A stretch of DNA of 64,000 nt from Vibrio salinus (GTDB lineage: Bacteria > Pseudomonadota > Gammaproteobacteria > Enterobacterales > Vibrionaceae). Positions 12,718-22,341 of the stretch are shown one piece after another (the first letter of the stretch is position 1; each line of letters begins with the position of its first letter). The notes under the pieces were generated by a model, which was given only the letters and a program-made list of their open reading frames with translations, was not told the origin of the DNA and did no database searches. A program made the position numbers and the translations under genes. The stretch is from assembly GCF_021272385.1 (NCBI RefSeq), contig NZ_JAJSDZ010000007.1, positions 186,001 to 250,000 of the forward strand, given 5' to 3'.

Positions 12718-13746
12718 GTGAAAGCCGCAATGATGAATGAAGAAGAATCGAAAAAAGTACAATTAAATTTTAAAAAAGCCATACCGTTAATGGTAAAAAA
12801 CGGGGTATCGCCTTCTCCACAGAATTATGCCTTGTGGTATACCTACGTGGAAAATTCTGATCCGGATTTAAATCAGGAGATTGATGATACATTGGATAGT
12901 TTGGGGCATTGTCCACCGACGATCAATGATGAATTATACCAGCGTTATATTGCCTCTAAATCTGAAGCAGATTTGAAAAGCTTACGTAAAAATATTGAAG
13001 TTATGCTTCAGGAACTTTCCAGTTCAATGACGGATGTATCGAATGATACTCAAAGCTTTTCTCAATTGATGGATAAGAGCTTTTCTCAGTTGGAAAAAGC
13101 AGACCGGGAAAAATTGTCACTGGATGAAGTCATGTTCCTTGTTCGGCAACTGATTTCTGAATCAAAAGAAATAAGACATTCTGCTCATTTTTTAAACTCA
13201 AGCTTGAGCTCTGCATCAGAAGAAATCAATAAACTGAAAGAACAGCTTTCTTCTCTTCAGCATTCTGCATTAACGGATGCATTAACCGGAGTGGGTAACC
13301 GCCGGGCTTTTGATCAGGATATCCTGACTTTTATTCAGACAGAGGTGCCTTTTAGCCTGATTATTTTGGATATTGATCATTTTAAACAGTTAAACGATAA
13401 CTACGGTCATTTGTTTGGGGACAGTGTTTTAAAAGTCGTGGCTAAGCGAGTCTCACCTTCTGAAAACGGCTATCAGGTTTACCGATATGGAGGTGAGGAG
13501 TTCGCCATCATCGTCCCTAACAAAAAACTGAGAAGTACCCGTCAACTGGCGGATACTCTGAGGAGAAGCATTGAAAAGCTAAGAATCAAAGACAGAAAGT
13601 CCGGACAGTTAGTCTCAAACGTGACGGCTTCTTTTGGGGTGACCGAATACGATGCATCTTTGTCTCTGGCTGTCAATATAGGTAAGGCCGATGAGTTGCT
13701 GTATCAGGCGAAAACACTTGGCAGAAACCGGGTAATGCCGTTGTAA
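12718..13746 (+). CDS. GGDEF-domain diguanylate cyclase
   Basis: Predicted to make cyclic di-GMP from two GTP. The 342 residues divide into an N-terminal helical region (about 1-180, no membrane span or recognised sensor domain) and a GGDEF domain. The metal-binding aspartate is in LDIDHFKQLNDNYGH, and the active-site loop is RYGGEEF with GGEEF at 258-262, an active variant. The RxxD inhibitory site expected just upstream is absent (ENGY at that position), so feedback inhibition by product is unlikely. The GTG at 12718 is used; ATG codons at 12730 or 12733 are equally possible. It opens the block between mioC and mnmE. Confidence 0.9.
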   Translation: MKAAMMNEEESKKVQLNFKKAIPLMVKNGVSPSPQNYALWYTYVENSDPDLNQEIDDTLDSLGHCPPTINDELYQRYIASKSEADLKSLRKNIEVMLQELSSSMTDVSNDTQSFSQLMDKSFSQLEKADREKLSLDEVMFLVRQLISESKEIRHSAHFLNSSLSSASEEINKLKEQLSSLQHSALTDALTGVGNRRAFDQDILTFIQTEVPFSLIILDIDHFKQLNDNYGHLFGDSVLKVVAKRVSPSENGYQVYRYGGEEFAIIVPNKKLRSTRQLADTLRRSIEKLRIKDRKSGQLVSNVTASFGVTEYDASLSLAVNIGKADELLYQAKTLGRNRVMPL

Positions 13747-13761
13747 ATGTATTGAACGTGT

Positions 13762-14742
13762 TTATTCATTGGATGAAAACCGGTCAAGCCAGTAGGCACA
13801 GGCATAAATAATCAGTAAAGCAATCATCAGTTCTGTCGCTCTGAGAGCAATGGACGTTAACCCGAAATCATTGCCGTATTTTGCAACATACAACTGATAA
13901 GGGATTAAAAAGCCCATCAGAGCGTCAGTATGAATAGCCCGGCTATCTACGGTAGAGTGCGCTATCCAGTACAGAATGGTATACACCAGAATAAAAGAGA
14001 CAATAAGGTAGGTAAACAGGTTGATTTCAGTGCCCGAATAGACAATGGACATCACCACCGCCAGACTACATCCACCGATTTGAGATAACATCTTACTTTT
14101 TGAGTGGCTTTTCATGAAATCATGGGTCGGTTGCATTGCCGAGGTAATCAGAGGAACAAGGCAAAATACAGCACTTGTCACTTCATTAATCATAATAAAG
14201 GCCAGTCCGCCCCCTACCAGTAACAGCATTTTCAACCGGTCTGAACCGGTAACGGGTAAGCGAATGACTTTTATCTGTTGCGGTGTGGCCCGCACCGGAA
14301 TCAGATGATTGACCATGCTTGCCACCAGAGCAACCAGTAAGGCACTGAAAATGACATCGCGGATGATATACGGGATCATTTCGACCCGATCAATACTGCT
14401 GCTGTAGGTACTGATAAAAATGATCATGAACAGGGGAAGGGTTGCTCTTCTGATCTGGATGTTGGTTGTGCACTGACGGCGGGTGTAATCAAAATAAACG
14501 ACGCAAATTGTCCAGATGATAAAGGGATGGGAAGCGAAAATCTGGTTGATAAGGACAGCTCCGACGGCAGCGGATACCGGAGGGAGCATCGAGAATAATA
14601 ATACCCAGGTATGACGGGAGTATTGGGTGTTTGCCACGACAACCCCAAACAAAACCAGGTAAACACTGACGTTAAGATGAAGCATTTTGCTTAGCATCAG
14701 ACAAATAATGATAATCAGCGTTTTTCTGAACAATTCACGCAT
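13762..14742 (-). CDS. DUF2955-type inner-membrane protein, putative efflux component
   Basis: A 326-residue polytopic membrane protein with roughly nine or ten hydrophobic segments. Its pattern resembles the FUSC/DUF2955 group of aromatic-acid and small-molecule exporters that pair with HlyD-type adaptors. I recognise no catalytic motif. Its ATG overlaps the stop of the upstream adaptor gene by one base (TGATG), so the two are certainly co-translated. No outer-membrane factor lies nearby, so either a TolC encoded elsewhere is used or the pair works only across the inner membrane. The substrate is unknown; the neighbouring aldehyde dehydrogenase hints at aromatic or electrophilic compounds. 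Confidence 0.75.
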   Translation of the reverse strand: MRELFRKTLIIIICLMLSKMLHLNVSVYLVLFGVVVANTQYSRHTWVLLFSMLPPVSAAVGAVLINQIFASHPFIIWTICVVYFDYTRRQCTTNIQIRRATLPLFMIIFISTYSSSIDRVEMIPYIIRDVIFSALLVALVASMVNHLIPVRATPQQIKVIRLPVTGSDRLKMLLLVGGGLAFIMINEVTSAVFCLVPLITSAMQPTHDFMKSHSKSKMLSQIGGCSLAVVMSIVYSGTEINLFTYLIVSFILVYTILYWIAHSTVDSRAIHTDALMGFLIPYQLYVAKYGNDFGLTSIALRATELMIALLIIYACAYWLDRFSSNE

Positions 14743-15644
14743 CAGTAGATAAATCTCATCCAGCTTAACAGGGTCATCCAGATATCCGCTATGCGATGAT
14801 GATCTTTTACCATCACACTGGCACGGCTGCCGGCAATGATATTTTTGGGAAGATGACTTTCAATCCTGACCCGCACTTTTTGCTGAGGACGGATCCACCG
14901 GCTTTCATTCTTAATGTCAGCCAGTTGATTCTGAGGGTTTACACCAGACTGAATGGCGGAATCGACGGAAATGATTTTTCCGTGAAACAGCTGGTTTGGA
15001 TAGGCGTCAAAAACGATATTGACGGTTGGATGTTGTGACAACACCTGTAACCCTTTTTCGGCAAAATCGGCCTCGATCCATTTTTTTTGATGGCTGACCA
15101 GATGGATGACGGATTTCGCCGGAGTGACGTACATTCCGGGACGATAGGTGAGATTGGTCACAACGCCGGAATCCTGTGCATAGACATTTGTCCTGTTAAG
15201 GTTCAGTTGGGCAAGACGAAGATCGGCTTGTGCAGCAAGCATGGTTGCTTTGTCTATCCGGGCTTCAGCCTGTGCTTCATCCAGCGTTTCCTGACTGACG
15301 GAGGAATGAGTGCTCAGAGACTGAATTCGCTGTGAATAACGACGGGCCTGTTTCCACTGACTGTTACTTTTTCTGGCTGCTGCCTGCGCTTTTTGCAGGG
15401 CGATCTGATAGTTTTGTTGATCGATCTGAAAAAGAAGTGTTCCCTTAGTGACGGGTTGTCCTTCTTTAACCATCATCTGGCTGATGTATCCACTGACTTC
15501 CGGTACCACATCCACAGAGGTCGTTTTGACTGTGGCCTGAGTGGTAAATGGCATTTTGTTATCACTGATGACCAGAAATGCGCTGAATCCAATGGCAACG
15601 GCTAAAACAGAGGTAGTGATATACGCATAGATATCGTGTTTCAT
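14742..15644 (-). CDS. HlyD/EmrA-family membrane fusion protein (efflux adaptor)
   Basis: Periplasmic adaptor that links an inner-membrane exporter to the outer membrane. The 300 residues have one N-terminal membrane anchor (about 8-26), then the biotinyl-lipoyl-like half motif VVPEVSGYISQMMVKEGQPV. A helical hairpin of about 90 residues rich in Ala, Gln and Lys follows, then the second half motif NVYAQDSGVVTNLTYRPGMYV and a beta-barrel region. This domain order is typical of the family. It is translationally coupled to the DUF2955-type partner downstream. It begins 72 bp after the DJ-1-type gene on the same strand, so one operon is possible. Confidence 0.88.
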   Translation of the reverse strand: MKHDIYAYITTSVLAVAIGFSAFLVISDNKMPFTTQATVKTTSVDVVPEVSGYISQMMVKEGQPVTKGTLLFQIDQQNYQIALQKAQAAARKSNSQWKQARRYSQRIQSLSTHSSVSQETLDEAQAEARIDKATMLAAQADLRLAQLNLNRTNVYAQDSGVVTNLTYRPGMYVTPAKSVIHLVSHQKKWIEADFAEKGLQVLSQHPTVNIVFDAYPNQLFHGKIISVDSAIQSGVNPQNQLADIKNESRWIRPQQKVRVRIESHLPKNIIAGSRASVMVKDHHRIADIWMTLLSWMRFIY

Positions 15645-15716
15645 TTGGGGTGCTTAAACCTTTTGATGCCAGTGTGCACTCACGGTGCACACTGGCCAAC
15701 GACAGAAATAATGAAA

Positions 15717-16394
15717 TTAGTTCAGTTTGTTGAGAAGCGTCTGTGCGACGGCTTCAGAACTGGCTGGGTTTTGTCCGGTAATGAGCAAACCGTCTTCAAC
15801 CACGTATGGCATCCAGTCTGCTCCCTTTTCGTACAGGCCACCAAGACGGATGAACTCGTCTTCAATCAGGAAGGGAACCACTTCCGTTAATTCAACGGCT
15901 TCTTCTTCTGTATTGGTAAAGCCGGTGACTTTGCGACCTTTAATGAACGGTTCACCGGCAGAATTTTTGACGTTTTTCAAAACACCGGGTGCGTGACAGA
16001 CAAAGCTGACCGGTTTGCCGGACTGCTCAAAAGACCGGATCAGTTCAATCGATTTCTCTGACTCTGCCAGATCCCATAAAGGACCATGACCACCCGGATA
16101 GAAAACGGCATCAAAATCGTCGGATTGCATACCGGACAGGTTAACCGTGTTGGCAAGTACCTGCTGCGCCTGCTCGTCCTGTTTAAAGCGTTCTGTTGCC
16201 GGTGTCTGGAAATCCGGTAAATCACTTTTCGGATCCAGTGGAGGCTGACCCCCTTTGGGTGACGCGACGACTATCTCAGCGCCAGCGTCAAGAAAGGTAT
16301 AATAAGGGGCGGCAAATTCTTCCAGCCAGAATCCGGTCTTTTCTCCGGTATCGCCTAATTGATCGTGTGAAGTCACTACCATTAGAATTTTCAT
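15717..16394 (-). CDS. DJ-1/PfpI family protein (Hsp31-like, class I glutamine amidotransferase fold)
   Basis: Members of this family act as glyoxalases, deglycases or chaperones. The 225 residues show the GFWLEE motif (21-26) with a family glutamate, the nucleophile elbow FVCHAPGVL with Cys133 followed by His134, and FYPGGHGPLWDL. This matches the YDR533C/Hsp31-type subgroup rather than PfpI protease. It lies 59 bp after a divergently regulated aldehyde dehydrogenase on the same strand, suggesting a shared role in handling reactive aldehydes. The substrate cannot be read from the sequence. Confidence 0.88.
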   Translation of the reverse strand: MKILMVVTSHDQLGDTGEKTGFWLEEFAAPYYTFLDAGAEIVVASPKGGQPPLDPKSDLPDFQTPATERFKQDEQAQQVLANTVNLSGMQSDDFDAVFYPGGHGPLWDLAESEKSIELIRSFEQSGKPVSFVCHAPGVLKNVKNSAGEPFIKGRKVTGFTNTEEEAVELTEVVPFLIEDEFIRLGGLYEKGADWMPYVVEDGLLITGQNPASSEAVAQTLLNKLN

Positions 16395-16453
16395 ATCGTT
16401 TACCTTCTCTTTTTATTCGTATTTATTCGTGTATTTATAAAAAATAATCGGTT

Positions 16454-17869
16454 TTAAAGCGTTAATAGCGCTTCTGCCTGAGTTTGCTTTTCCTGATATG
16501 GCGCGCGAAGGCGTAAATTTGACAGACCGGCATCACTTTGTACAACAACCGCTCTGGCATGAGAAAACTGGCGGAAACCATGAATACCGTGATAAGCCCC
16601 CATTCCTGAATGACCGACGCCGCCAAAGGGTAGGGTGTCTACAGATACATGTGTCATGACATCGTTGATGACCAGTCCACCAGAGGTGGTTCCATGCGTG
16701 AATGCCTGCTGTTTTTCGGTATTTTCGCCAAAGTAGTATGCTGCTAACGGTTTGTGATGCGTATTAATGTAATCAATGGCTTCCTGTTCATTGGTGTACG
16801 TTTTCACTGGTAACAGCGGACCGAATATTTCTTCCTGCATGATGGCCATGTCTTCGGTGACACCAATGACCAGATGCGGTGCTATTTTTCTCGTTTCCGC
16901 ATCAAATGCCGGCTCGTTATCTGAACCCAGGTAGATAATTTGAGCTCCTTTTTTCTGAGCATCGTCCAGTAATCCGACCAAGCGATCAAAATGTCTCGGA
17001 CTGATAATGGCCGTGTAGTCCGTATTCTGTTGTATCTGCGGAAAACCCGTCTGGATAAAGCGCCGGGAGATGTCGATAAATTCGTCAAGCCGGGTCTCAG
17101 GCATCAGTACATAATCCGGAGAAAGGCAGATTTGCCCTGAGTTAAATGTTTTCACGGTTAGCGTCCGTTCCGCCGCTTTGGTCAGATCGGCATCTTCAGC
17201 AATCATTACCGGTGATTTTCCGCCAAGTTCCAGGGTGACCGGAACCAGATTTTCCGCCGCAGCACGCATGACATGTTTTCCAACGGTAGTACTGCCGGTA
17301 AAGACCAGATGGTCAAAGGGCAGGGCACTGAACGCCTGGCCGACACTGGCATCACCGAGGACAACGGTCAGTTCGTCGGGGCCAAAGTATTTTCCAACCA
17401 GTTCCGCCAGCAAATCTGAGGTGCGAGGGGTCAGTTCCGAAGGTTTCAGCATCGCGGTATTTCCGGCTGCAAACACACCAGCGAGTGGTCCGAATGCCAG
17501 GTTAATCGGAAAGTTCCATGGGCTGATAACACCGATCACGCCAAGTGGCTGATACATGATGGTCGCTTGCATTTCCGGATCCGGTGCGCTGACCTTTTCA
17601 GAGGCCATCCACTGTGGTAACTGCTCAATGGCGTCTTTCAACAAATTGATTGTGGTCAGGATATCCGCGACCAAAGCCTGATAAGGGCTTCTGTGGCCGA
17701 AGTCTTCACTCATGGCATCGGTGAGTTTACGATGGTTTTCACGGATTAACCGGATGCAGCGATTCAGGCGATCCTGACGCAGAGCTAAATCCGCAGGTCC
17801 GGCAGTCAGGTGTTGTTTTTTCATGTCCTGCAGACGCTGCTGCAGTTCTGTTTCGATTGTTGCTGTCAT
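16454..17869 (-). CDS. NAD(P)-dependent aldehyde dehydrogenase, coniferyl-aldehyde-dehydrogenase-like
   Basis: Oxidises an aldehyde to the acid through a thiohemiacetal. The 471 residues show the catalytic cysteine Cys248 in FNSGQICLSPDYV, the general base Glu214 in LELGGKSP, and the cofactor segment ISPWNFPINLAFGPL (116-130), with FTGSTTVGK as the Rossmann loop. The overall pattern, including the short N-terminus and the DYVL after the cysteine, fits the coniferyl aldehyde/class 3 branch, but the real substrate is open. It is divergent from a LysR regulator 156 bp away and is followed by the DJ-1-type gene, so it is probably controlled by that regulator. Confidence 0.9.
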   Translation of the reverse strand: MTATIETELQQRLQDMKKQHLTAGPADLALRQDRLNRCIRLIRENHRKLTDAMSEDFGHRSPYQALVADILTTINLLKDAIEQLPQWMASEKVSAPDPEMQATIMYQPLGVIGVISPWNFPINLAFGPLAGVFAAGNTAMLKPSELTPRTSDLLAELVGKYFGPDELTVVLGDASVGQAFSALPFDHLVFTGSTTVGKHVMRAAAENLVPVTLELGGKSPVMIAEDADLTKAAERTLTVKTFNSGQICLSPDYVLMPETRLDEFIDISRRFIQTGFPQIQQNTDYTAIISPRHFDRLVGLLDDAQKKGAQIIYLGSDNEPAFDAETRKIAPHLVIGVTEDMAIMQEEIFGPLLPVKTYTNEQEAIDYINTHHKPLAAYYFGENTEKQQAFTHGTTSGGLVINDVMTHVSVDTLPFGGVGHSGMGAYHGIHGFRQFSHARAVVVQSDAGLSNLRLRAPYQEKQTQAEALLTL

Positions 17870-17971
17870 TCTGTGTGCCTTCGTTTTCTGTAGGGTCTGT
17901 CAACCAGAATGTCTCAATCGTTTCTGGTCGTTGCTCGTCGATGGGATACATAGTAAAGGTAATTGAAAACC

Positions 17972-17988
17972 ATAGGTAACAATGCTAT
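17972..17988. promoter_or_regulatory. Candidate LysR-type operator
   Basis: ATAG and CTAT form an interrupted dyad with a 9-bp centre, fitting the T-N11-A motif of LysR regulators. It lies in the 156-bp divergent region between the aldehyde dehydrogenase and the lysR-type gene, about 40 bp upstream of the latter. Based on motif and position only. Confidence 0.35.
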
Positions 17989-18025
17989 TTTGTCGAGGGT
18001 ATAAATTTATTTATGGGATAATGTT

Positions 18026-18910
18026 ATGTCTCTCTCCAGAATGCGAACGTTTATTGAAGTGTACCGACAGCGTTCTATCAGCAGTGCTGCCCGTTCACTC
18101 AACCTGACGCAACCTGCCGTTTCTCAGCATATTGCCGGACTGGAAGTTGCCATTGGGCGGCCATTGTTTGAGCGGTCTTCTGCGGGAGTGGAACCCACGC
18201 TCGCTGCCGATGAGCTGGCGAATGATATCGGAGATAAACTGGATGCCGCGGAAGCGGCTTTAACCTCGGCGAAGGCTCGTTCCATGGATATTTCCGGGGT
18301 ATTGCAGGTTGTTGGTCATGCCGACTTTATGGCGGAAATATTGAGTGAGCAATTGCTGCCTCTTCTTGAGAGCGGAATAAAAATACGCATGAACTCAGGT
18401 GATGGTGCTCTGGTGACCAGTATGTTGCTGGAAGGACACTGTGATTTGGGATTATCAGCTCATCCGGTGATGGACAACCGGCTTAAGAGTGAGAAAATTT
18501 TTACCAGCCGGATATTACCGGTTGCCTCACCAGATGTTGCAAAGCGTATTTCGGAGTCTGATGATTTTTCTGCAGCGATTCGTTCTGAACCGATGCTTGC
18601 CTATAATTTAGAACTGTCATTGATTGAACGCTGGCTTAAAAAAAATCATATCAGTGCGGATCACTTAACTCCTTCTGTTGTCAGCCAGGATTTGCGGGCG
18701 CAAAGAAAATTGTTGTGTAAAGGTTTCGGCTGGTCAGTGATGCCGGAATTTCTCTGTAAAGATCAAATAGCCCGGCATGAGCTGGTAGAGATTCCATCGC
18801 CCGTTGGTACCCATGATATTCACTATTATCTGATTTGGTTGCCCGGAGCCTTACGACAGGTACGTGTTGCGCATGCCCGGCAGATTCTTCTGAATAAGAT
18901 GCAGGGGTAA
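18026..18910 (+). CDS. LysR-family transcriptional regulator
   Basis: The 294-residue protein has the LysR winged helix-turn-helix at about 4-62 (RTFIEVYRQRSISSAARSLN, then QPAVSQHIAGLE) and a C-terminal effector domain of the periplasmic-binding fold. It is transcribed divergently from the aldehyde dehydrogenase, the classic arrangement for a LysR protein controlling its neighbour. The effector is probably the aldehyde or a related compound, by inference only. It ends before a bidirectional terminator shared with mnmE. Confidence 0.93.
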   Translation: MSLSRMRTFIEVYRQRSISSAARSLNLTQPAVSQHIAGLEVAIGRPLFERSSAGVEPTLAADELANDIGDKLDAAEAALTSAKARSMDISGVLQVVGHADFMAEILSEQLLPLLESGIKIRMNSGDGALVTSMLLEGHCDLGLSAHPVMDNRLKSEKIFTSRILPVASPDVAKRISESDDFSAAIRSEPMLAYNLELSLIERWLKKNHISADHLTPSVVSQDLRAQRKLLCKGFGWSVMPEFLCKDQIARHELVEIPSPVGTHDIHYYLIWLPGALRQVRVAHARQILLNKMQG

Positions 18911-18958
18911 TATTTGGAAGAGGGCGGCTGAATAATTTTTTGATAGAAGAACAAATGC

Positions 18959-18984
18959 AAACGGGCCTTTCAGCCCGTTTGGTT
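18959..18984. terminator. Bidirectional terminator between lysR and mnmE
   Basis: AAACGGGC / GCCCGTTT stem with a 6-nt loop (18959-18980), followed by GGTTTTATTTT on the plus strand and TTTGCATTTG on the minus strand. It sits between two converging genes, and the plus-strand tail is the better one. Confidence 0.8.
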
Positions 18985-20346
18985 TTATTTTCCAATACAA
19001 AATGATGAAAAAATTCGTCCCAATAAATCATCGGAGCTAAATTCACCGGTGATTTCATTAAGGTATTGTTGGGCAATGCGAAGTTCTTCTGCCAGAATTT
19101 CACCAGCCATGTAACTTTCGAGTTGATCCTGTCCTGTGTGCAGATGTTCGGAGGCTTTTTCCAGAGCATCTAAATGTCTGCGACGGGCCATGAAGCTTCC
19201 TTCCTGACTTCCCTGAAAGCCCATACAATCTTTCAGGTGGTTTTTTAATGCCTCAATGCCTTGACCGGTTTTTGCAGACAGACTGATTAGAGTCGGAGTA
19301 CTGACATGGCAGATCCCGGTTGTTTCACCGGTTTGATCAACTTTATTACGAATGATGGTCATACCCATATTGTCTGGCAGGCGATCAACAAAGTCAGGCC
19401 AGATTTCTTTTGGATCTGTCGCTTCTGTTGTGGTTCCATCAACCATGAATAGTACACGATCAGCTTGTTTTATTTCGTCCCAGGCTCTTTCTATACCTAT
19501 CCGTTCTACTTCATCAGATGCTTCACGAAGCCCTGCTGTATCAATGATGTGAAGCGGCATACCATCGATATGGATGTGTTCTCTTAATACGTCTCTGGTT
19601 GTGCCTGCTATTTCAGTGACAATAGCGGATTCTTTGCCAGACAGTGAATTCAGTAAACTGGACTTTCCAGCGTTAGGACGACCGGCAATCACTACTTTCA
19701 TTCCTTCACGCATGATGGCGCCCTGACTGGCTTCCTGTCTGACATGATTCAGTTCATCAATGATGGATTGCAAATCCCCTGAGACTTTTCCATCGGCAAG
19801 AAAATCAATTTCCTCTTCCGGAAAATCGATGGCGGCTTCCACATACATTCTCAGATGAATCAGCGATTCTACCAAAGTATTGATTTTTTCTGAAAATTTC
19901 CCCTGAAGGGACTTCAACGCTGACCGGGCTGCCTGTTCAGAACTGGCATCAATTAAATCCGCAATGGCTTCGGCTTGTGCTAGATCGAGTTTGTCATTCA
20001 GAAAAGCCCGTTCGGAAAATTCGCCCGGTTGGGCCGGCCGGATTCCCGGAACCGAGAGAATCCGCTTAATCAACATATCCATGACAACAGGACCACCATG
20101 CCCTTGTAATTCCAGAACGTCTTCTCCCGTAAAAGAATGAGGATTAGGGAAAAATAAGGCAATGCCCTGATCCAGTTGCGTTCCGTCTTCCGATGTAAAG
20201 GGAAGATATTCGGCATAACGTGGACGAAGGCTCTTGCCTGTAATGGCCAGAGCAACATCGGAGGCTTTTGGGCCGGATACGCGAATGATGCCTACACCAC
20301 CTCTGCCTGGTGGCGTTGCCTGTGCAACGATAGTGTCTGTTGTCAT
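18985..20346 (-). CDS. mnmE: tRNA modification GTPase MnmE (TrmE)
   Basis: MnmE is the GTPase partner of MnmG for U34 modification. The 453 residues contain the N-terminal folate-binding domain ([20 protein letters not shown]). The G domain follows, with G1 [13 protein letters not shown]2-region [13 protein letters not shown]3 DTAGLR and G4 NKVD. The C-terminus ends in FCIGK, whose cysteine is conserved in the family. Length matches E. coli (454). It is the downstream end of the rpmH-rnpA-yidD-yidC cluster, but a terminator separates it from yidC, so it has its own promoter in the 97-bp gap or depends on readthrough. Confidence 0.97.
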   Translation of the reverse strand: MTTDTIVAQATPPGRGGVGIIRVSGPKASDVALAITGKSLRPRYAEYLPFTSEDGTQLDQGIALFFPNPHSFTGEDVLELQGHGGPVVMDMLIKRILSVPGIRPAQPGEFSERAFLNDKLDLAQAEAIADLIDASSEQAARSALKSLQGKFSEKINTLVESLIHLRMYVEAAIDFPEEEIDFLADGKVSGDLQSIIDELNHVRQEASQGAIMREGMKVVIAGRPNAGKSSLLNSLSGKESAIVTEIAGTTRDVLREHIHIDGMPLHIIDTAGLREASDEVERIGIERAWDEIKQADRVLFMVDGTTTEATDPKEIWPDFVDRLPDNMGMTIIRNKVDQTGETTGICHVSTPTLISLSAKTGQGIEALKNHLKDCMGFQGSQEGSFMARRRHLDALEKASEHLHTGQDQLESYMAGEILAEELRIAQQYLNEITGEFSSDDLLGRIFSSFCIGK

Positions 20347-20401
20347 AATAAAATTAAACTGAAGTAATAAGTTTTAGCGACATTGTAGCAATGAAAAAGA
20401 A

Positions 20402-20425
20402 AAAGGCGACCATCCGGTCGCCTTT
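20402..20425 (-). terminator. Terminator after yidC
   Basis: AAAGGCGACC / GGTCGCCTTT, a 10-bp perfect stem with a 4-nt loop, followed on the minus strand by TTCTTTTTC. It lies about 20 bp beyond the yidC stop and closes the rpmH-yidC unit. Confidence 0.85.
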
Positions 20426-20443
20426 CATTCAAATAATTTATGG

Positions 20444-22081
20444 TCAACTTTTGGATTTCTTCGAGGAGTGTAACCCTTTTTTCTCCAGAGACTTATAAAT
20501 CAGAGTCTGCTGAACCAGTGTTACAATATTCGATACGAAATAGTAAAGAACCAAACCGGATGGGAAGAACAGGAAGAATACACTGAATGCCAGAGGCATA
20601 AACATCATGATCTTCTGTTGCATTGGATCAGTGACTGTTGTCGGACTCATTTTCTGAATCATAAACATACTGATACCCATACAGATAGGAAGAATGTAAT
20701 AAGGATCCTGAGCAGACAAGTCATGAATCCATCCGAAGAATGGTGAATGACGCAGTTCTACGGATTCCATTAGTGCCCAGTACAGAGAAATGAAGATTGG
20801 CATCTGTAATACGATAGGGAAACAGCCACCAAGAGGATTCACTTTTTCTTCTTTGTACAGAGCCATCATTTCCTGACTCATGCGCTGACGGTCATCGCCA
20901 ATACGTTCTTTCATTGCCTGAATTTTAGGCTGAAGCATGCGCATTTTAGCCATTGATGTGTATTGTGCTTTTGTCAGTGGATACATAGCACCACGAACAA
21001 GGAATGTCAGACAGATAATGGCAACACCCCAGTTTCCGACAAACGTTTGAATAAATGACAGAAGCATATGTAGTGGTTTCGCAATGAACCACAACCAGCC
21101 ATAATCAACAACAAGATCAAGATTTGGTGCTGTTGCCGCCATCTGAGACTGCAGTTTAGGTCCTACCCAAAGTGTTGCATTGAACTTGGCTGTCTGGCCA
21201 TTTGCGATGGTTTTGTTTGGTTCCTGAATACCAATATCGCCTACATTACCTATTACACGGGAGAACAATTTTGTATCTGGTGCACTGCGGGGAATCCACG
21301 CTACGGCAAAGTAGTGTTGAATCATCGCAGCCCAACCCTGTCCGTTCGCCAGAGTTTTGTGCAGGTTATGCTCTTGCATATCACTAAAGCTGAATTTTTT
21401 ATAGCGAGTATCTTCTGTTGAGTAAGCACCGCCGTGGTAGGTTGGCATGGCTAAATGGCTTTTTGATTCAACTAAGCTTTGACGAAGGTGGGCATACATA
21501 CCAACCTGAGCATTTTGACCTGATTTATTGTCCACAGTGTAATCAAGATTCACTGCATAACTACTGCGTTTAAAAATAAACGTTTTTGTATAGGTAATGC
21601 CATCTTTCTGATAAGTCAGAGGAACTTTCAGTTCATTTTGACCATTTGCTAAATCAAATTCACTTTTGGTAACAGAGTACGTCGGACGACCGTTACTGCG
21701 GTCAATACCCTGAGGACCAATTAAGCCACTTTGTGCGATAAACTGGTGGTCGGAGGTATCTGTAAGCAATGTAAATGGGCTATGTGAGTTAAGGGTTGCA
21801 TCGTATTTATTCAGATTGGCTGATACAACATCACCACCAACGGTATTAATTTTTAAGGTTAATACGTCTGTTTTGACTGTAATTAATTTGCCCGCTTCCT
21901 GCTGAGCGACAACAGGGCTTGCTAACTCTTGTACCGAATTAGTAGAAGCCGGTGCTGAGTTACTGGTTTGAGCCTGTTCAACCGCCTCTGGTGCTGGATT
22001 CTTCGCTACTTGCCACTTTTGGAATAGTAAGAAAGAGACCAGAGCCAAAGCGATTAACAGGATATTACGTTGAGAATCCAT
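20444..22081 (-). CDS. yidC: Membrane protein insertase YidC
   Basis: YidC inserts and folds inner-membrane proteins, alone or with SecYEG; ATP synthase subunit c, encoded in this same window, is a known client in E. coli. The 545 residues (E. coli 548) have an N-terminal anchor ([14 protein letters not shown]), a large periplasmic P1 beta domain (about 60-340), then the conserved five-helix core. The core includes the cytoplasmic coiled-coil [18 protein letters not shown] and the hydrophilic-groove helix around [16 protein letters not shown]. It starts 2 bp after the yidD stop. Confidence 0.97.
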   Translation of the reverse strand: MDSQRNILLIALALVSFLLFQKWQVAKNPAPEAVEQAQTSNSAPASTNSVQELASPVVAQQEAGKLITVKTDVLTLKINTVGGDVVSANLNKYDATLNSHSPFTLLTDTSDHQFIAQSGLIGPQGIDRSNGRPTYSVTKSEFDLANGQNELKVPLTYQKDGITYTKTFIFKRSSYAVNLDYTVDNKSGQNAQVGMYAHLRQSLVESKSHLAMPTYHGGAYSTEDTRYKKFSFSDMQEHNLHKTLANGQGWAAMIQHYFAVAWIPRSAPDTKLFSRVIGNVGDIGIQEPNKTIANGQTAKFNATLWVGPKLQSQMAATAPNLDLVVDYGWLWFIAKPLHMLLSFIQTFVGNWGVAIICLTFLVRGAMYPLTKAQYTSMAKMRMLQPKIQAMKERIGDDRQRMSQEMMALYKEEKVNPLGGCFPIVLQMPIFISLYWALMESVELRHSPFFGWIHDLSAQDPYYILPICMGISMFMIQKMSPTTVTDPMQQKIMMFMPLAFSVFFLFFPSGLVLYYFVSNIVTLVQQTLIYKSLEKKGLHSSKKSKS

Positions 22082-22083
22082 CG

Positions 22084-22341
22084 TTATTTATCTCTGTCTT
22101 GTTTTTGGTTTGGTGGAACGGGGTCATACCCTCCCTCATTTAGAGGATGGCATTTTAATAGACGTTTGCCTGTTAACCAAGATCCTTTTACAAAACCGTG
22201 AACTTTTAACGCTTCTATGGCGTATTGTGAACAGGTTGGAGTAAAACGACATCGTGGTCCAATAAGTGGACTAATTATCCATCGATAGAGATAAACCACT
22301 CCGATGGCTAACCACGATAGGGGCGAGATAGGCGCAGCCAT
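22084..22341 (-). CDS. yidD: Membrane protein insertion efficiency factor YidD
   Basis: YidD is a small membrane-associated protein that helps YidC-dependent insertion. The 85 residues carry the family core [22 protein letters not shown], with both conserved cysteines, and [16 protein letters not shown] with the third, preceded by an amphipathic N-terminal helix. It overlaps the end of rnpA by 34 bp in a different frame, as in E. coli, so translation of the two is linked. Confidence 0.95.
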   Translation of the reverse strand: MAAPISPLSWLAIGVVYLYRWIISPLIGPRCRFTPTCSQYAIEALKVHGFVKGSWLTGKRLLKCHPLNEGGYDPVPPNQKQDRDK

